A DNA stretch of 64,000 bases from Sporosarcina sp. FSL W8-0480 (lineage in GTDB: Bacteria; Bacillota; Bacilli; Bacillales_A; Planococcaceae): NCBI RefSeq assembly GCF_037963765.1, contig NZ_CP150166.1, positions 1,152,001 to 1,216,000 on the forward strand, read 5' to 3'. The position numbers and the translations under genes are program-made. How positions within the stretch are numbered: position 1 is the stretch's first letter; each line of letters begins with the position of its first letter. The notes under the pieces are model-generated. The model did not search any database. It was not told the DNA's origin and saw only the letters and a program-made list of their open reading frames with translations. Below, one piece after another: positions 51,484 to 61,356 of this stretch.

Positions 51484-52698
51484 ATGACAAATCCGTTTAT
51501 CCCTATTATTGTAGGAACCGATATTAATGCATACAATATGGCAATCTCCTTTCATGAGGCATATGGCATACACCCAATCCTTGTAGGAAAAGAACCCTTA
51601 TCCTTTACAAGCCTAAGCACAATCCCCGGAGCAATCGAACTGTTCCCGAAGCTTGGAGAAAAGAAAGAATTTGCAGCTATCCTAAAAAAAGTCGCAACCA
51701 AATACAAAACTCCGGAGAAAAAATTACTCCTTGTCGGTACGAATGACTTATATGTCCGCCTCATCATCGAGAACCGCGATGCCCTCTCCGAAGACTTTGT
51801 ATTCAACTATATCGACGAAACACTAATGAATAATCTCTTAGTGAAGAAGAACTTTTATAAACTTTGCGAAGAACATGGAATCGATACACCGGCAACTTAC
51901 TTCTATTCCTGTAAAAGTGACGACCACTTTACTGAAGAAGTCATGTTCCCGGTAATCATTAAGCCAAGTAACGGGGTAGAATATTATAAACACCCGTTTC
52001 CGGGCATGCAAAAAGTCTATAAAGTCGACTCGTATGAGGAAATCAAAAAAGTCATTGGAACGATTAAGAAAAGCGGCTATAAAGATGACCTGATCATCCA
52101 AGATTTCATCCCTGGCGACGATACATACATGTGGGACTCGGTTTTTTACATTAACAGCAAAGGAAATACCGAGTTAGTCACATTTGGACAAGTTGTGCTC
52201 CAAGAGCATACTCCTACCGCTATCGGAAATTACACAGCAGTCATTACGAGATACAATGAAGAAATGATGTTGAAGCTGAAGGGCTTCCTTGAAGCGCTAA
52301 ATTATGTGGGCTATGCCAATTTCGACTTGAAATATGATCATCGCGACGGCAAATTCAAAGTTTTTGAAGTGAATATCCGTCAAGGACGATCAAGCTACTA
52401 TATAACATCATGTGGTCATAATATGGCGAAGAACTTTGTCGACGACCTCATCTATAATGTCGAAAAATCCCTAACCTTATTGGATGAAAAGTTCCTATTT
52501 ACTGTCGTTCCTAAGATAGTCCTTAAGAAGTTTGTTGACAATAAAGAAGTACGGGAAGAGATTAAGAAGTTGTTACGGGCAGGTAAATACGCCAATCCAT
52601 TATTCTATAAAAGGGACAGAAGCTTCAAAAGAAAACTATACCTTTTGTTAAGACAAATTAATTACTACCGTAAGTATAAAAATAATAGTTGGCAATAA
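51484..52698 (+). CDS. ATP-grasp ligase, probable D-amino-acid ligase for peptidoglycan
   Basis: A 404-residue ATP-grasp enzyme (fold about residues 110-330). The opening FIPIIVGTDINAYNMAISFH and the general layout resemble the D-aspartate ligase family that adds a D-amino acid to the lysine of peptidoglycan precursors. ATP-grasp stretches seen are MFPVIIKPSN, IIQDFIPGDD and YANFDLKYD...FEVNIRQGRS. Planococcaceae often have Lys-D-Glu or Lys-D-Asp bridges, which fits, but substrate specificity is an inference. Start at ATG 51484 behind TTGGAGGA. Confidence 0.72.
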   Translation: MTNPFIPIIVGTDINAYNMAISFHEAYGIHPILVGKEPLSFTSLSTIPGAIELFPKLGEKKEFAAILKKVATKYKTPEKKLLLVGTNDLYVRLIIENRDALSEDFVFNYIDETLMNNLLVKKNFYKLCEEHGIDTPATYFYSCKSDDHFTEEVMFPVIIKPSNGVEYYKHPFPGMQKVYKVDSYEEIKKVIGTIKKSGYKDDLIIQDFIPGDDTYMWDSVFYINSKGNTELVTFGQVVLQEHTPTAIGNYTAVITRYNEEMMLKLKGFLEALNYVGYANFDLKYDHRDGKFKVFEVNIRQGRSSYYITSCGHNMAKNFVDDLIYNVEKSLTLLDEKFLFTVVPKIVLKKFVDNKEVREEIKKLLRAGKYANPLFYKRDRSFKRKLYLLLRQINYYRKYKNNSWQ

Positions 52699-52710
52699 AT
52701 AATATATCCT

Positions 52711-52743
52711 AAACCTAATTGCACCTGCAATTGGGTTTTTTTA
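52711..52743 (+). terminator. terminator of the ATP-grasp gene
   Basis: CCTAATTGC pairs with GCAATTGGG around ACCT, followed by seven T bases. Confidence 0.9.
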
Positions 52744-52811
52744 GTTAAGTTTACAGTGTGGGTGGTGGTGGAATAGATAGGCGAATAGCTCAAGGAGGAA
52801 TTTTTAACATC

Positions 52812-52964
52812 ATGAGAAAACAACAAAATAAACAAATGGATTCAAAAAGAAATACAATCATTGAGAAACTTGTAAGCAATGGCATATATAAAATAAATGG
52901 CAAACAATTATATGAGCTTACTTTATATGAATTGTTAAAACAGTATACAATGAGAGTAGATTGA
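52812..52964 (+). CDS. Fur-regulated basic protein (FbpA)-like small protein
   Basis: A 50-residue basic protein. The motif IIEKLVSNGIYKINGKQLYE and LTLYELL matches the FbpA-type family, first described as Fur-controlled small proteins that help iron sparing in Bacillus. I start it at ATG 52812 behind CAAGGAGGA rather than at 52758. I do not see a clear Fur box, so iron control here is unproven. It lies 18 bases ahead of the amidase gene and is likely co-transcribed. Confidence 0.65.
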   Translation: MRKQQNKQMDSKRNTIIEKLVSNGIYKINGKQLYELTLYELLKQYTMRVD

Positions 52965-52982
52965 ATCATTGGGGGGATAAGC

Positions 52983-54437
52983 TTGAACGGGAAATTGGAG
53001 AGACTTCGCAAAGAATGGTTGGAGGAAGCGACCATTCGCCAAATGCAGCAAAAGATGGGGAACAATGAAATCAATTCTGAAGAACTTGTGATCATGTACT
53101 TACAAAGAATTTCAGAGGTAGATCAAACGGTAAACGCTATCTTAGAGATTAATCCAGAAGCACTCCAAATAGCGCGTTCACTTGATGAGGAACGACGTTC
53201 TGGAAAAGTGCGCTCTCTTTTGCACGGAATACCGGTGCTGCTAAAAGATAATATGGATACTGGTGATAAAATGCATACAAGCTGTGGTTCATTGGCAATG
53301 AAAGATTACTTTGCAGATGAAGATGCATTTTTAGTGAAGAAATTACGTGATGCAGGCGCTGTCATTCTTGGCAAGACGAATATGACTGAATGGGCGAACT
53401 TCATGTCTGACCGGATGAGGAATGGCTGGAGTTCCCGCGGGGGGCAAGTGAATAATCCATACGGACCATTCGACGTTGGAGGTTCGAGTTCGGGTGCTGC
53501 AGCCGCTGTCACTGCCAACATGGCAGCGGTATCAATTGGAACAGAGACAAGTGGATCGATTATTAATCCATCCGTACAGAACGCACTTGTCGGGATAAAG
53601 CCGACAGTAGGTGCAATAAGCCGAAGCGGCATCATCCCGCTATCCTTCACTCAGGATACCCCGGGACCAATGGCGCGTACAGTTGAAGATGCAACGATAA
53701 CGTTCAGTCTGATGATAGGGTACGATCCTGACGATCCGGTTACGAAAGGATCCAAATGTTTTGCCGGGATTGACTGGCTTTCCTTATTGAACCCTAATGC
53801 GCTTAATGGTAAAAGAATCGGTATTGCCCGTTCAATTTTCGAACGTGAAATTTCGACAGAAAGAAAGACGCAGTTCGATGCAGTCCTTACTCAAATGCAA
53901 TCATTAGGCGCTGAAATTATCGATTCAATCGACTTAGGAACGATGGAGGATGATTTAGGCTATGATGTCCTACTCTATGAATTCAAGTCTGCATTGAATG
54001 CGTATCTTGGAAAAACACCTATGACAAACCCGATGCGAACGTTGTCCGACATCATTCAATTCAATAAAGAGCATTCAGAAGAAACTCTCAAATTTGGTCA
54101 AGTGATGTTGGAGAAAGTGGACCGAACAAGTGGAAGGTTGAAGGAACCGGCCTATATCGATGCTTTGATCAAAAACCGACATTTGGCGGGGGAAGTAGCC
54201 CTTGACAAGGCATTTAACGAACATCAAATTGATTTCCTATTATTTCCACAAGACCATGGATGTAGCTTCAGCGCAGCGGCGGGTTATCCGGCAATCACAG
54301 CTCCCGCATCCTTTTCGGAAAATGGAGAGCCGTTTTGTATTACTATGTGCGGCCGGGCATTTTCCGAGCCGGAATTAATAGGTTATGCATATGCATTCGA
54401 ACAACAGACATTGGCCAGAACCAAGCCAAATGTATAA
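52983..54437 (+). CDS. amidase-signature family protein
   Basis: A 484-residue amidase with the Ser-Ser-Lys triad: Lys88 (PVLLKDNMDT), Ser168 (VGGSSSGAAAAV) and Ser192 (GTETSGSIINPS). The usual arginine after the nucleophile (GGSIR) is replaced by Asn. It probably hydrolyses small amides; it is not GatA, since gatC/gatB are absent and the length and motif differ. TTG start behind GGGGGGAT. It follows the FbpA-like gene. Substrate unknown. Confidence 0.88.
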   Translation: MNGKLERLRKEWLEEATIRQMQQKMGNNEINSEELVIMYLQRISEVDQTVNAILEINPEALQIARSLDEERRSGKVRSLLHGIPVLLKDNMDTGDKMHTSCGSLAMKDYFADEDAFLVKKLRDAGAVILGKTNMTEWANFMSDRMRNGWSSRGGQVNNPYGPFDVGGSSSGAAAAVTANMAAVSIGTETSGSIINPSVQNALVGIKPTVGAISRSGIIPLSFTQDTPGPMARTVEDATITFSLMIGYDPDDPVTKGSKCFAGIDWLSLLNPNALNGKRIGIARSIFEREISTERKTQFDAVLTQMQSLGAEIIDSIDLGTMEDDLGYDVLLYEFKSALNAYLGKTPMTNPMRTLSDIIQFNKEHSEETLKFGQVMLEKVDRTSGRLKEPAYIDALIKNRHLAGEVALDKAFNEHQIDFLLFPQDHGCSFSAAAGYPAITAPASFSENGEPFCITMCGRAFSEPELIGYAYAFEQQTLARTKPNV

Positions 54438-54496
54438 AAATGTTGAAATGAAATGGAATCCAGTCCATTATGAGATGAGGTATAAGGAAAGCAGGG

Positions 54497-55684
54497 ATGA
54501 GAATGTCCTTCTTGGAAAAAATGGACGAAGTATTTAAGAAGAAGTGGAAATTTGAACACGAGACGCCAATCCAATCACAAATGATTCCTGAATTGTTGAA
54601 TGGCAAGGATGTCGTAGCAGAATCCCCAACAGGAACAGGAAAGACGTTGGCATACGTATTGCCGATGCTGCAAAAGGTAGATGGCGATAAAATGCAGACA
54701 CAGGCATTGATCATGGCACCGTCACAAGAATTAGCGATGCAGATCGTCAATGTCATTCGTGATTGGGTGGAAGGAACAAGCATATCCGTCACGCAGCTAA
54801 TTGGCGGTGCGAATATGCAACGGCAAATTGAGCGGCTGAAGAAAAAGCCGACCATCGTCGTTGGAACCCCTGGTCGATTGGTCGAACTTGTTAAAGCAAG
54901 ACGATTAAAAATGAGTGATATTCGGTATATCGTCTTAGATGAAGGTGATCAGCTTCTTTCTCGTGAGTACCGAGTCATTGTTAAAGATTTGATTGAAGCT
55001 GCTAATACTGATCGCCAAGTGGCGGTTGTATCTGCAACCATTACAGATGAAATTGAAATTGTCGCGAAGAATCTTATGAATGACCCAATTCGACTAAAAG
55101 TGTCGCCAGAAGATATGCCGTTATCCGGAAAGGTGGTGCATTCGTTTGTCAAAACGGATGCCCGTGACAAAACGGATTTACTACGAGGTCTATCACATCT
55201 ACCCGATATTAGAGCCCTTGCATTCATGAACAATGTCGATCAGCTTCGGATGAAAGAATTGAAATTACAATACAATGAAGCACCAATCGCTGTGTTATAT
55301 TCATCTATGAAAAAATTCGAACGACAAGAAACGCTTGACCGTTTCCGTAAAGGTGAAATCCATATACTGATTGCCACCGACCTTGCTGCGAGAGGTTTGG
55401 ATATCCAAGGATTGACCCACGTCATCCATGTCGACGTCCCTCATACAATCGAGCAATATCTACACCGCTCAGGACGCACCGGACGAGCTGGCGAGGACGG
55501 AGAAGTCCTAACACTACTCTCCTACCCAGAAGAACGAACGTATCGAAAACTCGCAAAGGGCTTCAAACCTGTCCAAAAAGTATGGTACAAAGGCAAACTG
55601 ACAGAAGGAAACTCCAAAACAGTAGGCGGCCAAAAACCGGCAGCTAAAAAAACAACATCCAAAAAACCAAATAAAAAAAGATAA
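54497..55684 (+). CDS. DEAD-box-like RNA helicase (YfmL-like)
   Basis: A 395-residue two-domain helicase without long extensions. Motifs: Q motif FEHETPIQSQMIP, Walker A SPTGTGKT (43-50), motif Ib TPGR, motif II DEGD in place of DEAD, motif III SAT, and motif VI HRSGRTGRAG. The basic tail (KKTTSKKPNKKR) probably binds RNA. The compact form resembles Bacillus YfmL, implicated in ribosome assembly and cold growth. ATG 54497 has AAGGAAAG ahead. Confidence 0.9.
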   Translation: MRMSFLEKMDEVFKKKWKFEHETPIQSQMIPELLNGKDVVAESPTGTGKTLAYVLPMLQKVDGDKMQTQALIMAPSQELAMQIVNVIRDWVEGTSISVTQLIGGANMQRQIERLKKKPTIVVGTPGRLVELVKARRLKMSDIRYIVLDEGDQLLSREYRVIVKDLIEAANTDRQVAVVSATITDEIEIVAKNLMNDPIRLKVSPEDMPLSGKVVHSFVKTDARDKTDLLRGLSHLPDIRALAFMNNVDQLRMKELKLQYNEAPIAVLYSSMKKFERQETLDRFRKGEIHILIATDLAARGLDIQGLTHVIHVDVPHTIEQYLHRSGRTGRAGEDGEVLTLLSYPEERTYRKLAKGFKPVQKVWYKGKLTEGNSKTVGGQKPAAKKTTSKKPNKKR

Positions 55685-55733
55685 AAAGGGCAACGCCAAC
55701 TCCATGAAAAAGTGGATTGGCTCGCCCTTTTTG
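55685..55733 (+). terminator. terminator of the helicase gene
   Basis: AAAAAGGGC and GCCCTTTTT form the outer stem, with an inner stem GCCAACTCCA / TGGATTGGC. It begins at the stop codon. Confidence 0.9.
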
Positions 55734-55770
55734 TTATTTTTAAAAATACTCTTAGTAACAGGCATTTCCG

Positions 55771-55890
55771 TTGCTTGAAGTGCAAGGCGGCGACTCCAGC
55801 GGGAACAGCGCGAGCTGAAAGCCCCGCAGGAGCGAAGCGACGAGGAGATTGAAGCCGTGCCCGCGGAATGCGTCCACCTGGAACGTAAAG
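55771..55890 (+). repeat. dispersed mosaic repeat, copy B
   Basis: The most complete standard form: TTGAAGTGCAAGGCGGCGAC at the left end, the core with GCGGGAACAGCGCGAGCTGA and CCCCGCAGGAGCGAAGCGA, and the right end GCGTCCACCTGGAACGTAAA. It fills the spacer between the helicase and map genes and ends at the map stop codon. Confidence 0.8.
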
Positions 55891-55894
55891 CAAC

Positions 55895-56644
<750 letters not shown>

Positions 56645-56724
56645 TTACAGGTCCCTTCTTCGCAACATACTTTTCCATCTGATTATAACATAACTATTCT
56701 AACCAAAAGGTCCGTATGCCTAAA

Positions 56725-57066
56725 TCACTTCAGTACTTTTACACCTTGGAAGACATTCCAAATAACGACAAATAAAAAAAGGAGACCATACAAAAGCATG
56801 AAAAGGAAAGGAGCCAACCCCCAAAAGTCAAACTGTCCACTCATCATCGTATATAATCTGGATTCATATGAAATGATTGAGAATGAAAAAAGGATAAACC
56901 CGGCTATCAGCAGTACAACCGGTGCCAAATGAGAAATTAGCGAGCGTTTGGCATGTCCTTTTACTTCATGATCATCTGTGATGAAAAAAACGATGGCAGG
57001 TAAGAGAAGGGGTGAAAAGAATATACTGAAATAACATAATGCAGATAGTATTTTACTGTTGGACAT
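56725..57066 (-). CDS. DUF4870-type small membrane protein
   Basis: A 113-residue protein with three membrane helices (about 8-26, 44-66 and 80-104). ALCYFSIFFSPLLLPAIVFF followed by HAKRSLISHLAPVV and the C-terminal VIWNVFQGVKVLK is the usual DUF4870/Tic20-like layout. Start at ATG 57066 behind TAGGAGG. Function unknown. Monocistronic. Confidence 0.75.
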   Translation of the reverse strand: MSNSKILSALCYFSIFFSPLLLPAIVFFITDDHEVKGHAKRSLISHLAPVVLLIAGFILFSFSIISYESRLYTMMSGQFDFWGLAPFLFMLLYGLLFLFVVIWNVFQGVKVLK

Positions 57067-57160
57067 TGGCAAACCTCCTATAGTTTTCAAAACCTTATAG
57101 AATCATCTTGCTATTATGTACTTTAACATATACAATGTATACGACAATTGAATTACACGA

Positions 57161-57245
57161 CCACAAGGGGTGCCTTCACTGGCTGAGATTGGACATCTGT
57201 CCTAACCCTTCGAACCTGTAAGTTCATGCTTGCGTAGGGATGTGG
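57161..57245 (+). promoter_or_regulatory. TPP riboswitch of thiT
   Basis: GGGGTGCC, GGCTGAGATTGG, ACCCTTCGAACCTG and GCTTGCGTAGGGATGTGG follow in the correct order, closed by CCACA / TGTGG. A 13-bp terminator follows at 57265-57302. Confidence 0.95.
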
Positions 57246-57264
57246 ATGGAAACTGACATTATTT

Positions 57265-57302
57265 AACGATGTCTCGGTTCTATCCGGGACGTCGTTTTTT
57301 GT
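57265..57302 (+). terminator. riboswitch-controlled terminator before thiT
   Basis: AACGATGTCTCGG pairs with CCGGGACGTCGTT through 13 positions (two G-T pairs) around TTCTAT, followed by six T bases. 165 bases of unassigned leader separate it from thiT. Confidence 0.9.
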
Positions 57303-57466
57303 TTGTAAAAAAGGTGACTCTGCTTTAAACGTAACCTTGATTGGCCAAAATTAAACTTTTAGTCCCGTAATATTTGCCAAACTGGTATAAGCGGCCGTCA
57401 TGTGGAAGCAGTTGAAGTCTTTTCTTCTCCCGTATCCCTCCGACAAAAAAAGAGGAGGATTTTCAA

Positions 57467-58027
57467 TTGGATCGTAAACGTCTACAATTTTTATTAGAGG
57501 TTGCTATTTTTGGTGCACTATCATTCGTCTTGGATTTGCTCGTTTTGTTCAAAATGCCTCAAGGCGGATCAATCACATTATCGATGCTGCCGATCATCGT
57601 CATCGCGTTCAGATGGGGAATACTTGGCGGAATGTTAACAGGATTAATTACCGGATTGTTACAGGTAATTAGCGGGGCATATGTGTTGAATATCTACCAA
57701 GCGGCACTCGATTATTTTGTTGCTTATTCGGTGGTAGGGCTCGCAGCAGTTACATTAGGCTGGTTGCTTAGTAGTAGAAAATCGGGGAATAAACGATCGA
57801 TGGTTTCGGCAATCGTTATTGGAACTGTAATTGGAGGAGTATTACGATTCCTTGCCCATTTTATCGGAGGAGTTGTTTTCTTCGCCGAATTCGCAGGAGA
57901 TCAGCCAGTATGGTTGTATTCACTTGTGTATAACGCTTCGTATATGATTCCTTCAATCATCCTTTGTGCGATTGTAGCAGTACCTTTATTCACAACTGCT
58001 CCAAGACTTATTCAAAGGGCGGCATAA
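57467..58027 (+). CDS. thiT: energy-coupling-factor thiamine transporter subunit ThiT
   Basis: A 186-residue membrane protein with six helices, the thiamine-binding S component of an ECF transporter. LDLLVLFKMPQGGSITLSML and LPIIVIAFRWG are characteristic, as is the aromatic-rich QAALDYFVAY. It uses the shared EcfAAT module encoded elsewhere. The start is TTG behind AGAGGAGGA. Controlled by the TPP riboswitch upstream. Confidence 0.95.
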   Translation: MDRKRLQFLLEVAIFGALSFVLDLLVLFKMPQGGSITLSMLPIIVIAFRWGILGGMLTGLITGLLQVISGAYVLNIYQAALDYFVAYSVVGLAAVTLGWLLSSRKSGNKRSMVSAIVIGTVIGGVLRFLAHFIGGVVFFAEFAGDQPVWLYSLVYNASYMIPSIILCAIVAVPLFTTAPRLIQRAA

Positions 58028-58029
58028 AA

Positions 58030-58072
58030 AAATGAGTAGGCGCTTGAAAAAATCAGGCACCTACTCTATTTT
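58030..58072. terminator. shared terminator after thiT
   Basis: GAGTAGGCGC pairs with GCACCTACTC (one mismatch) around a 14-base loop, flanked by A and T runs. It also ends the convergent membrane-protein gene. Confidence 0.85.
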
Positions 58073-58802
58073 TATTATCCGTATTTTTTCCTGAGAATAA
58101 GAAGATGCATGTAATGATTGTTGCACATAAGAAGCTTGCAGCTGCCGATATGAACAACTCCTCGGTCCCGTTTCTAAAGGCAATTCCGATGAAAGCCCAA
58201 ACGAAAACAAGATTCATTACATAATCTCGGTGGTGGTACATAAAATGTAGTGCGAACGCAGTAGAGATGGTTAAATAGATGACCGTCCAAAGTGGATCAC
58301 TTAAGCCCATTCCGGACCAGTCGTTAATCATAAGTGTATAACTGACGTTTGCAATGGTCGAAATGACGCCCCAACCAACTAACAGGCTGAACGGAATTCT
58401 TCCAAGTAATCGGTTTTCCCTTTTCGGATAGGAAAAGTAAAAGGCAAGCAATAAAGATAGAAGTGCAAGCTTTACAACGACCGTCCAGTTGAACAATCCG
58501 TAATGCCATAAAAAAATCCAAGCAATGTGCAATAGGCAACATAGTATAAAAAGTGAAGCCACACGGTTTTGGTACGTATTACTTAACTTTCGCCCCGCTT
58601 TATTGAAATTGAAAATCCAGTAAAAAAGCAGGACAACTATTACGCCCAAAATGAGCAGCACATAATCAGCAGGGATAAAGAGAATAGGCAACCTATTCGC
58701 AATTTCACTCGTTGTAGCCCCATTCAATGAAAAAAATCTTGCTATTACATTCACAATAATGACTGCGAATAAACTTATAGTCATCATGATGATTCTAGAC
58801 AT
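58053..58802 (-). CDS. TspO/MBR-related membrane protein
   Basis: A 249-residue protein with seven or more membrane helices. LPILFIPADYVLLILGVIVVLLFYW followed by SLFILCCLLHIAWIFLWHYG resembles the tryptophan-rich TspO-like family found in Firmicutes, in an extended form. Start at ATG 58802 (MSRIIMMTI) behind AAAGGGAGGA. No clear ligand or partner. It converges on thiT and shares its terminator. Confidence 0.6.
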   Translation of the reverse strand: MSRIIMMTISLFAVIIVNVIARFFSLNGATTSEIANRLPILFIPADYVLLILGVIVVLLFYWIFNFNKAGRKLSNTYQNRVASLFILCCLLHIAWIFLWHYGLFNWTVVVKLALLSLLLAFYFSYPKRENRLLGRIPFSLLVGWGVISTIANVSYTLMINDWSGMGLSDPLWTVIYLTISTAFALHFMYHHRDYVMNLVFVWAFIGIAFRNGTEELFISAAASFLCATIITCIFLFSGKNTDNKNRVGA

Positions 58803-58963
58803 AATAAATCCTCCCTTTGAACAGTATACATAGGATTTGTAGAGCATGCGAAGGAAAGTATGAAGTTTTAGTCACAAATCTAATATTTCGAATCCCGAAG
58901 ATTCATGTTATAATTGAAAAAGCACTAATTACAAATTTTTAGACGATTAGGGGGAATCAATCA

Positions 58964-60769
58964 ATGCAGACAAAAGAAGAATATTCACAGGTATGGGATT
59001 TAGATGTTTTTTTCAAAGGGGGAAGTGATTCCGAGGAACTTCGTCAACACCTTGATGCGGTAAAAGTACAAATTGGTACATTGGAAGAGCTTGCAAAAAC
59101 TACAGAGACACCGGTATCCAAAAACGATGCGGCTCAAGTATTAAACGTACTTGAGGAAATCACGAACACAGGTAAAAATTTAAGAGAAGCAGGAGCTGTT
59201 ATTGGCTGCTTCACTGCTGCAGATATAAAAGACAAAAAAGCACTTGTGCTCCAGTCAGAAATGGGCTCATTGGGTGCACGATATTCAACAGTCATTTTGA
59301 AATTCCAACAAACGATTACTAAAGCTGAAGAGAATGTGTGGAATGAATTATTAGAATCAGAACAGTTATCTCCATTTGCATTTGTATTAAACGAATGGCG
59401 CGAACAAGTAAAGTTGAAGTTATCTGAGAAAGAGGAAAGTCTGATAACGGCGTTAAGCGTTGATGGATACAATGCATGGGGACAACTATACAACCAATTG
59501 GTCGGAGACATCAAAATTGAAATGACTGTTGACGGTGTTGAGAAAAAGCTTTCCGTTGGGCAAGCAAATAACTTAGGCTCTCATCCGGATGCAGCAGTTC
59601 GTAAGGAAGTATTTGAAAAGCTTGAAGATGCATGGAAAGCGAAAGAGGACTTCTTTGCATCGACATTGAATCATTTGGCTGGCTTCCGTTTGGCGGTTTA
59701 TGAAAAACGCGGATGGGATAATGTCTTAGCCGAGCCGCTAATGCGCAACAGAATGAGCCAAGAGACATTGGATGCAATGTGGGGTGCAATCAGTGCCAAT
59801 AAAGCTCCATTCGCCGACTTTTTGAAATACAAAGCGAAAATGCTTGGTGATGAGAAGATTAATTGGTACGATATGAGCGCTCCTGTTACATCTTCTACAA
59901 AAGAAATGTCCTATCAGGAGGGCGCAGAATTTATTCTTGAGCATTTCGGGAAATTCGGTCCTGAACTTGAGGCGTTTTCTCGTAAAGCATTCGAAGACAG
60001 CTGGATTGAGGCGGAAGATCGTGCGGATAAACGTCCAGGGGGCTTCTGTACAGGAATGCCGGTTTCTGAACAATCCCGTATTTTCATGACATATAGTGGT
60101 TCTATGTCGAATGTTGCTACACTTGCTCATGAATTAGGACATGCTTTCCATTCATACGCATTACGACCTGTGCATTATATGAACCGACAATATGCGATGG
60201 GAGTAGCGGAGACGGCTTCAACATTTGCTGAAATGATTGTTGCAGACGCATCTGTGAAAGCTGCTGAAACAGAAGAGGAAAAACTTGCTTTGCTTGAGGA
60301 TAAAATACAACGAAGTGTGGCATTCTTCATGAATATCCATGCGCGTTTCCTATTTGAAACTCGTTTCTATGAAGAGCGTAAAAATGGGGTCGTACCAGCC
60401 TCACGCTTAAACGAATTAATGGAAGAAGCACAACATGAGGCTTATGCAGGTGCACTTGATTCAACTCATCCGCATTTCTGGGCTTCCAAGCTTCATTTCT
60501 ATATTACAGGTACGCCTTTCTATAACTTCCCATATACATTTGGCTACCTATTCTCCTTAAGCATTTATGCGAAGGCGTTAACAGAAGGGGAATCATTTGA
60601 ACAGAAGTATATGGCGTTATTGCGTGATACGGCTGTAATGTCCGTTGAGGACCTCGCCATGAAGCATCTTGGTGAAGACATCACTAAAGAAGAATTCTGG
60701 GCTAAAGGAGTAGCTCTTTGCGTGCAAGATGTCGAAGAGTTTTTGAAAATAGCTTCCGAAGAAAGGTGA
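58964..60769 (+). CDS. pepF: oligoendopeptidase F (M3 family)
   Basis: A 601-residue zinc metallopeptidase that degrades peptides of about 7-17 residues in the cytoplasm. The zinc motif is LAHELGHAFH (about residues 387-396) with the third ligand in AETASTFAEM. The C-terminal half also keeps TPFYNFPYTFGYLFS. No signal peptide. ATG 58964 has TTAGGGGG ahead. The acetyltransferase gene starts 7 bases after it and is probably co-transcribed. Confidence 0.95.
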   Translation: MQTKEEYSQVWDLDVFFKGGSDSEELRQHLDAVKVQIGTLEELAKTTETPVSKNDAAQVLNVLEEITNTGKNLREAGAVIGCFTAADIKDKKALVLQSEMGSLGARYSTVILKFQQTITKAEENVWNELLESEQLSPFAFVLNEWREQVKLKLSEKEESLITALSVDGYNAWGQLYNQLVGDIKIEMTVDGVEKKLSVGQANNLGSHPDAAVRKEVFEKLEDAWKAKEDFFASTLNHLAGFRLAVYEKRGWDNVLAEPLMRNRMSQETLDAMWGAISANKAPFADFLKYKAKMLGDEKINWYDMSAPVTSSTKEMSYQEGAEFILEHFGKFGPELEAFSRKAFEDSWIEAEDRADKRPGGFCTGMPVSEQSRIFMTYSGSMSNVATLAHELGHAFHSYALRPVHYMNRQYAMGVAETASTFAEMIVADASVKAAETEEEKLALLEDKIQRSVAFFMNIHARFLFETRFYEERKNGVVPASRLNELMEEAQHEAYAGALDSTHPHFWASKLHFYITGTPFYNFPYTFGYLFSLSIYAKALTEGESFEQKYMALLRDTAVMSVEDLAMKHLGEDITKEEFWAKGVALCVQDVEEFLKIASEER

Positions 60770-60776
60770 AGAAGTA

Positions 60777-61322
60777 TTGATTCTGCTTGAAGGGCGAACT
60801 TGTTATTTACGTATTTTGACAGAAGAAGACGCCGTCATTTTTACTGAACTCCTTATTGCGAATAAAGAGTTTTGGACGGTATTCGAGCCGCGACATGATC
60901 CGGGCTATTACACGGTTTCTGTCCAGCGAAATAAAATTAGGGAATCCCTCTATCAAATGAGAGATCGGCGCGAATATAACTTTGGTATTTTTGACGCCGA
61001 AACAAGCAGGTTAATAGGCCATATTTCTCTATACAGTATTAAAAGGCTTCCATTCTCAAGCGGTTTTGTCGGATATTCGATTGACGAACGGGAAACGGGT
61101 AGGGGACTTGCAACTGAAGCGGTACAAATTGTGACAAAATTCGCGTTTGAAACGGTTTCATTGCATCGGGTTGAAGCTTTCGTTTCCCCGAATAATATTG
61201 GCTCCGTCAGAGTCCTTGAAAATGCAGGGTATGTCCGTGAAGGCTTGCTTAGGAAGCTATTGTACATTAATGGATCCTGGGAGGATCACTATATGTACGC
61301 AAGTCTATCAGATGATCATTGA
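60777..61322 (+). CDS. GNAT-family N-acetyltransferase (RimJ-like)
   Basis: A 181-residue acetyltransferase. The acetyl-CoA-binding stretch is FVGYSIDERETGRGLATEAV (about residues 90-109), and the C-terminal NIGSVRVLENAGYVREGLLR is the typical RimJ/RimL tail. It probably acetylates an N-terminal or lysine amine of a protein, or a small molecule. TTG 60777 follows AAAGGTGAAG at the end of pepF. Confidence 0.88.
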   Translation: MILLEGRTCYLRILTEEDAVIFTELLIANKEFWTVFEPRHDPGYYTVSVQRNKIRESLYQMRDRREYNFGIFDAETSRLIGHISLYSIKRLPFSSGFVGYSIDERETGRGLATEAVQIVTKFAFETVSLHRVEAFVSPNNIGSVRVLENAGYVREGLLRKLLYINGSWEDHYMYASLSDDH

Positions 61323-61356
61323 AAGGGTAAGGCCGCCTGGCGGAAACTATTAGCTA

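Noticed and set aside
52744-52811. Fur box ahead of the FbpA-like gene
   Set aside because: No GATAATGAT-type inverted repeat could be found by eye in the spacer.
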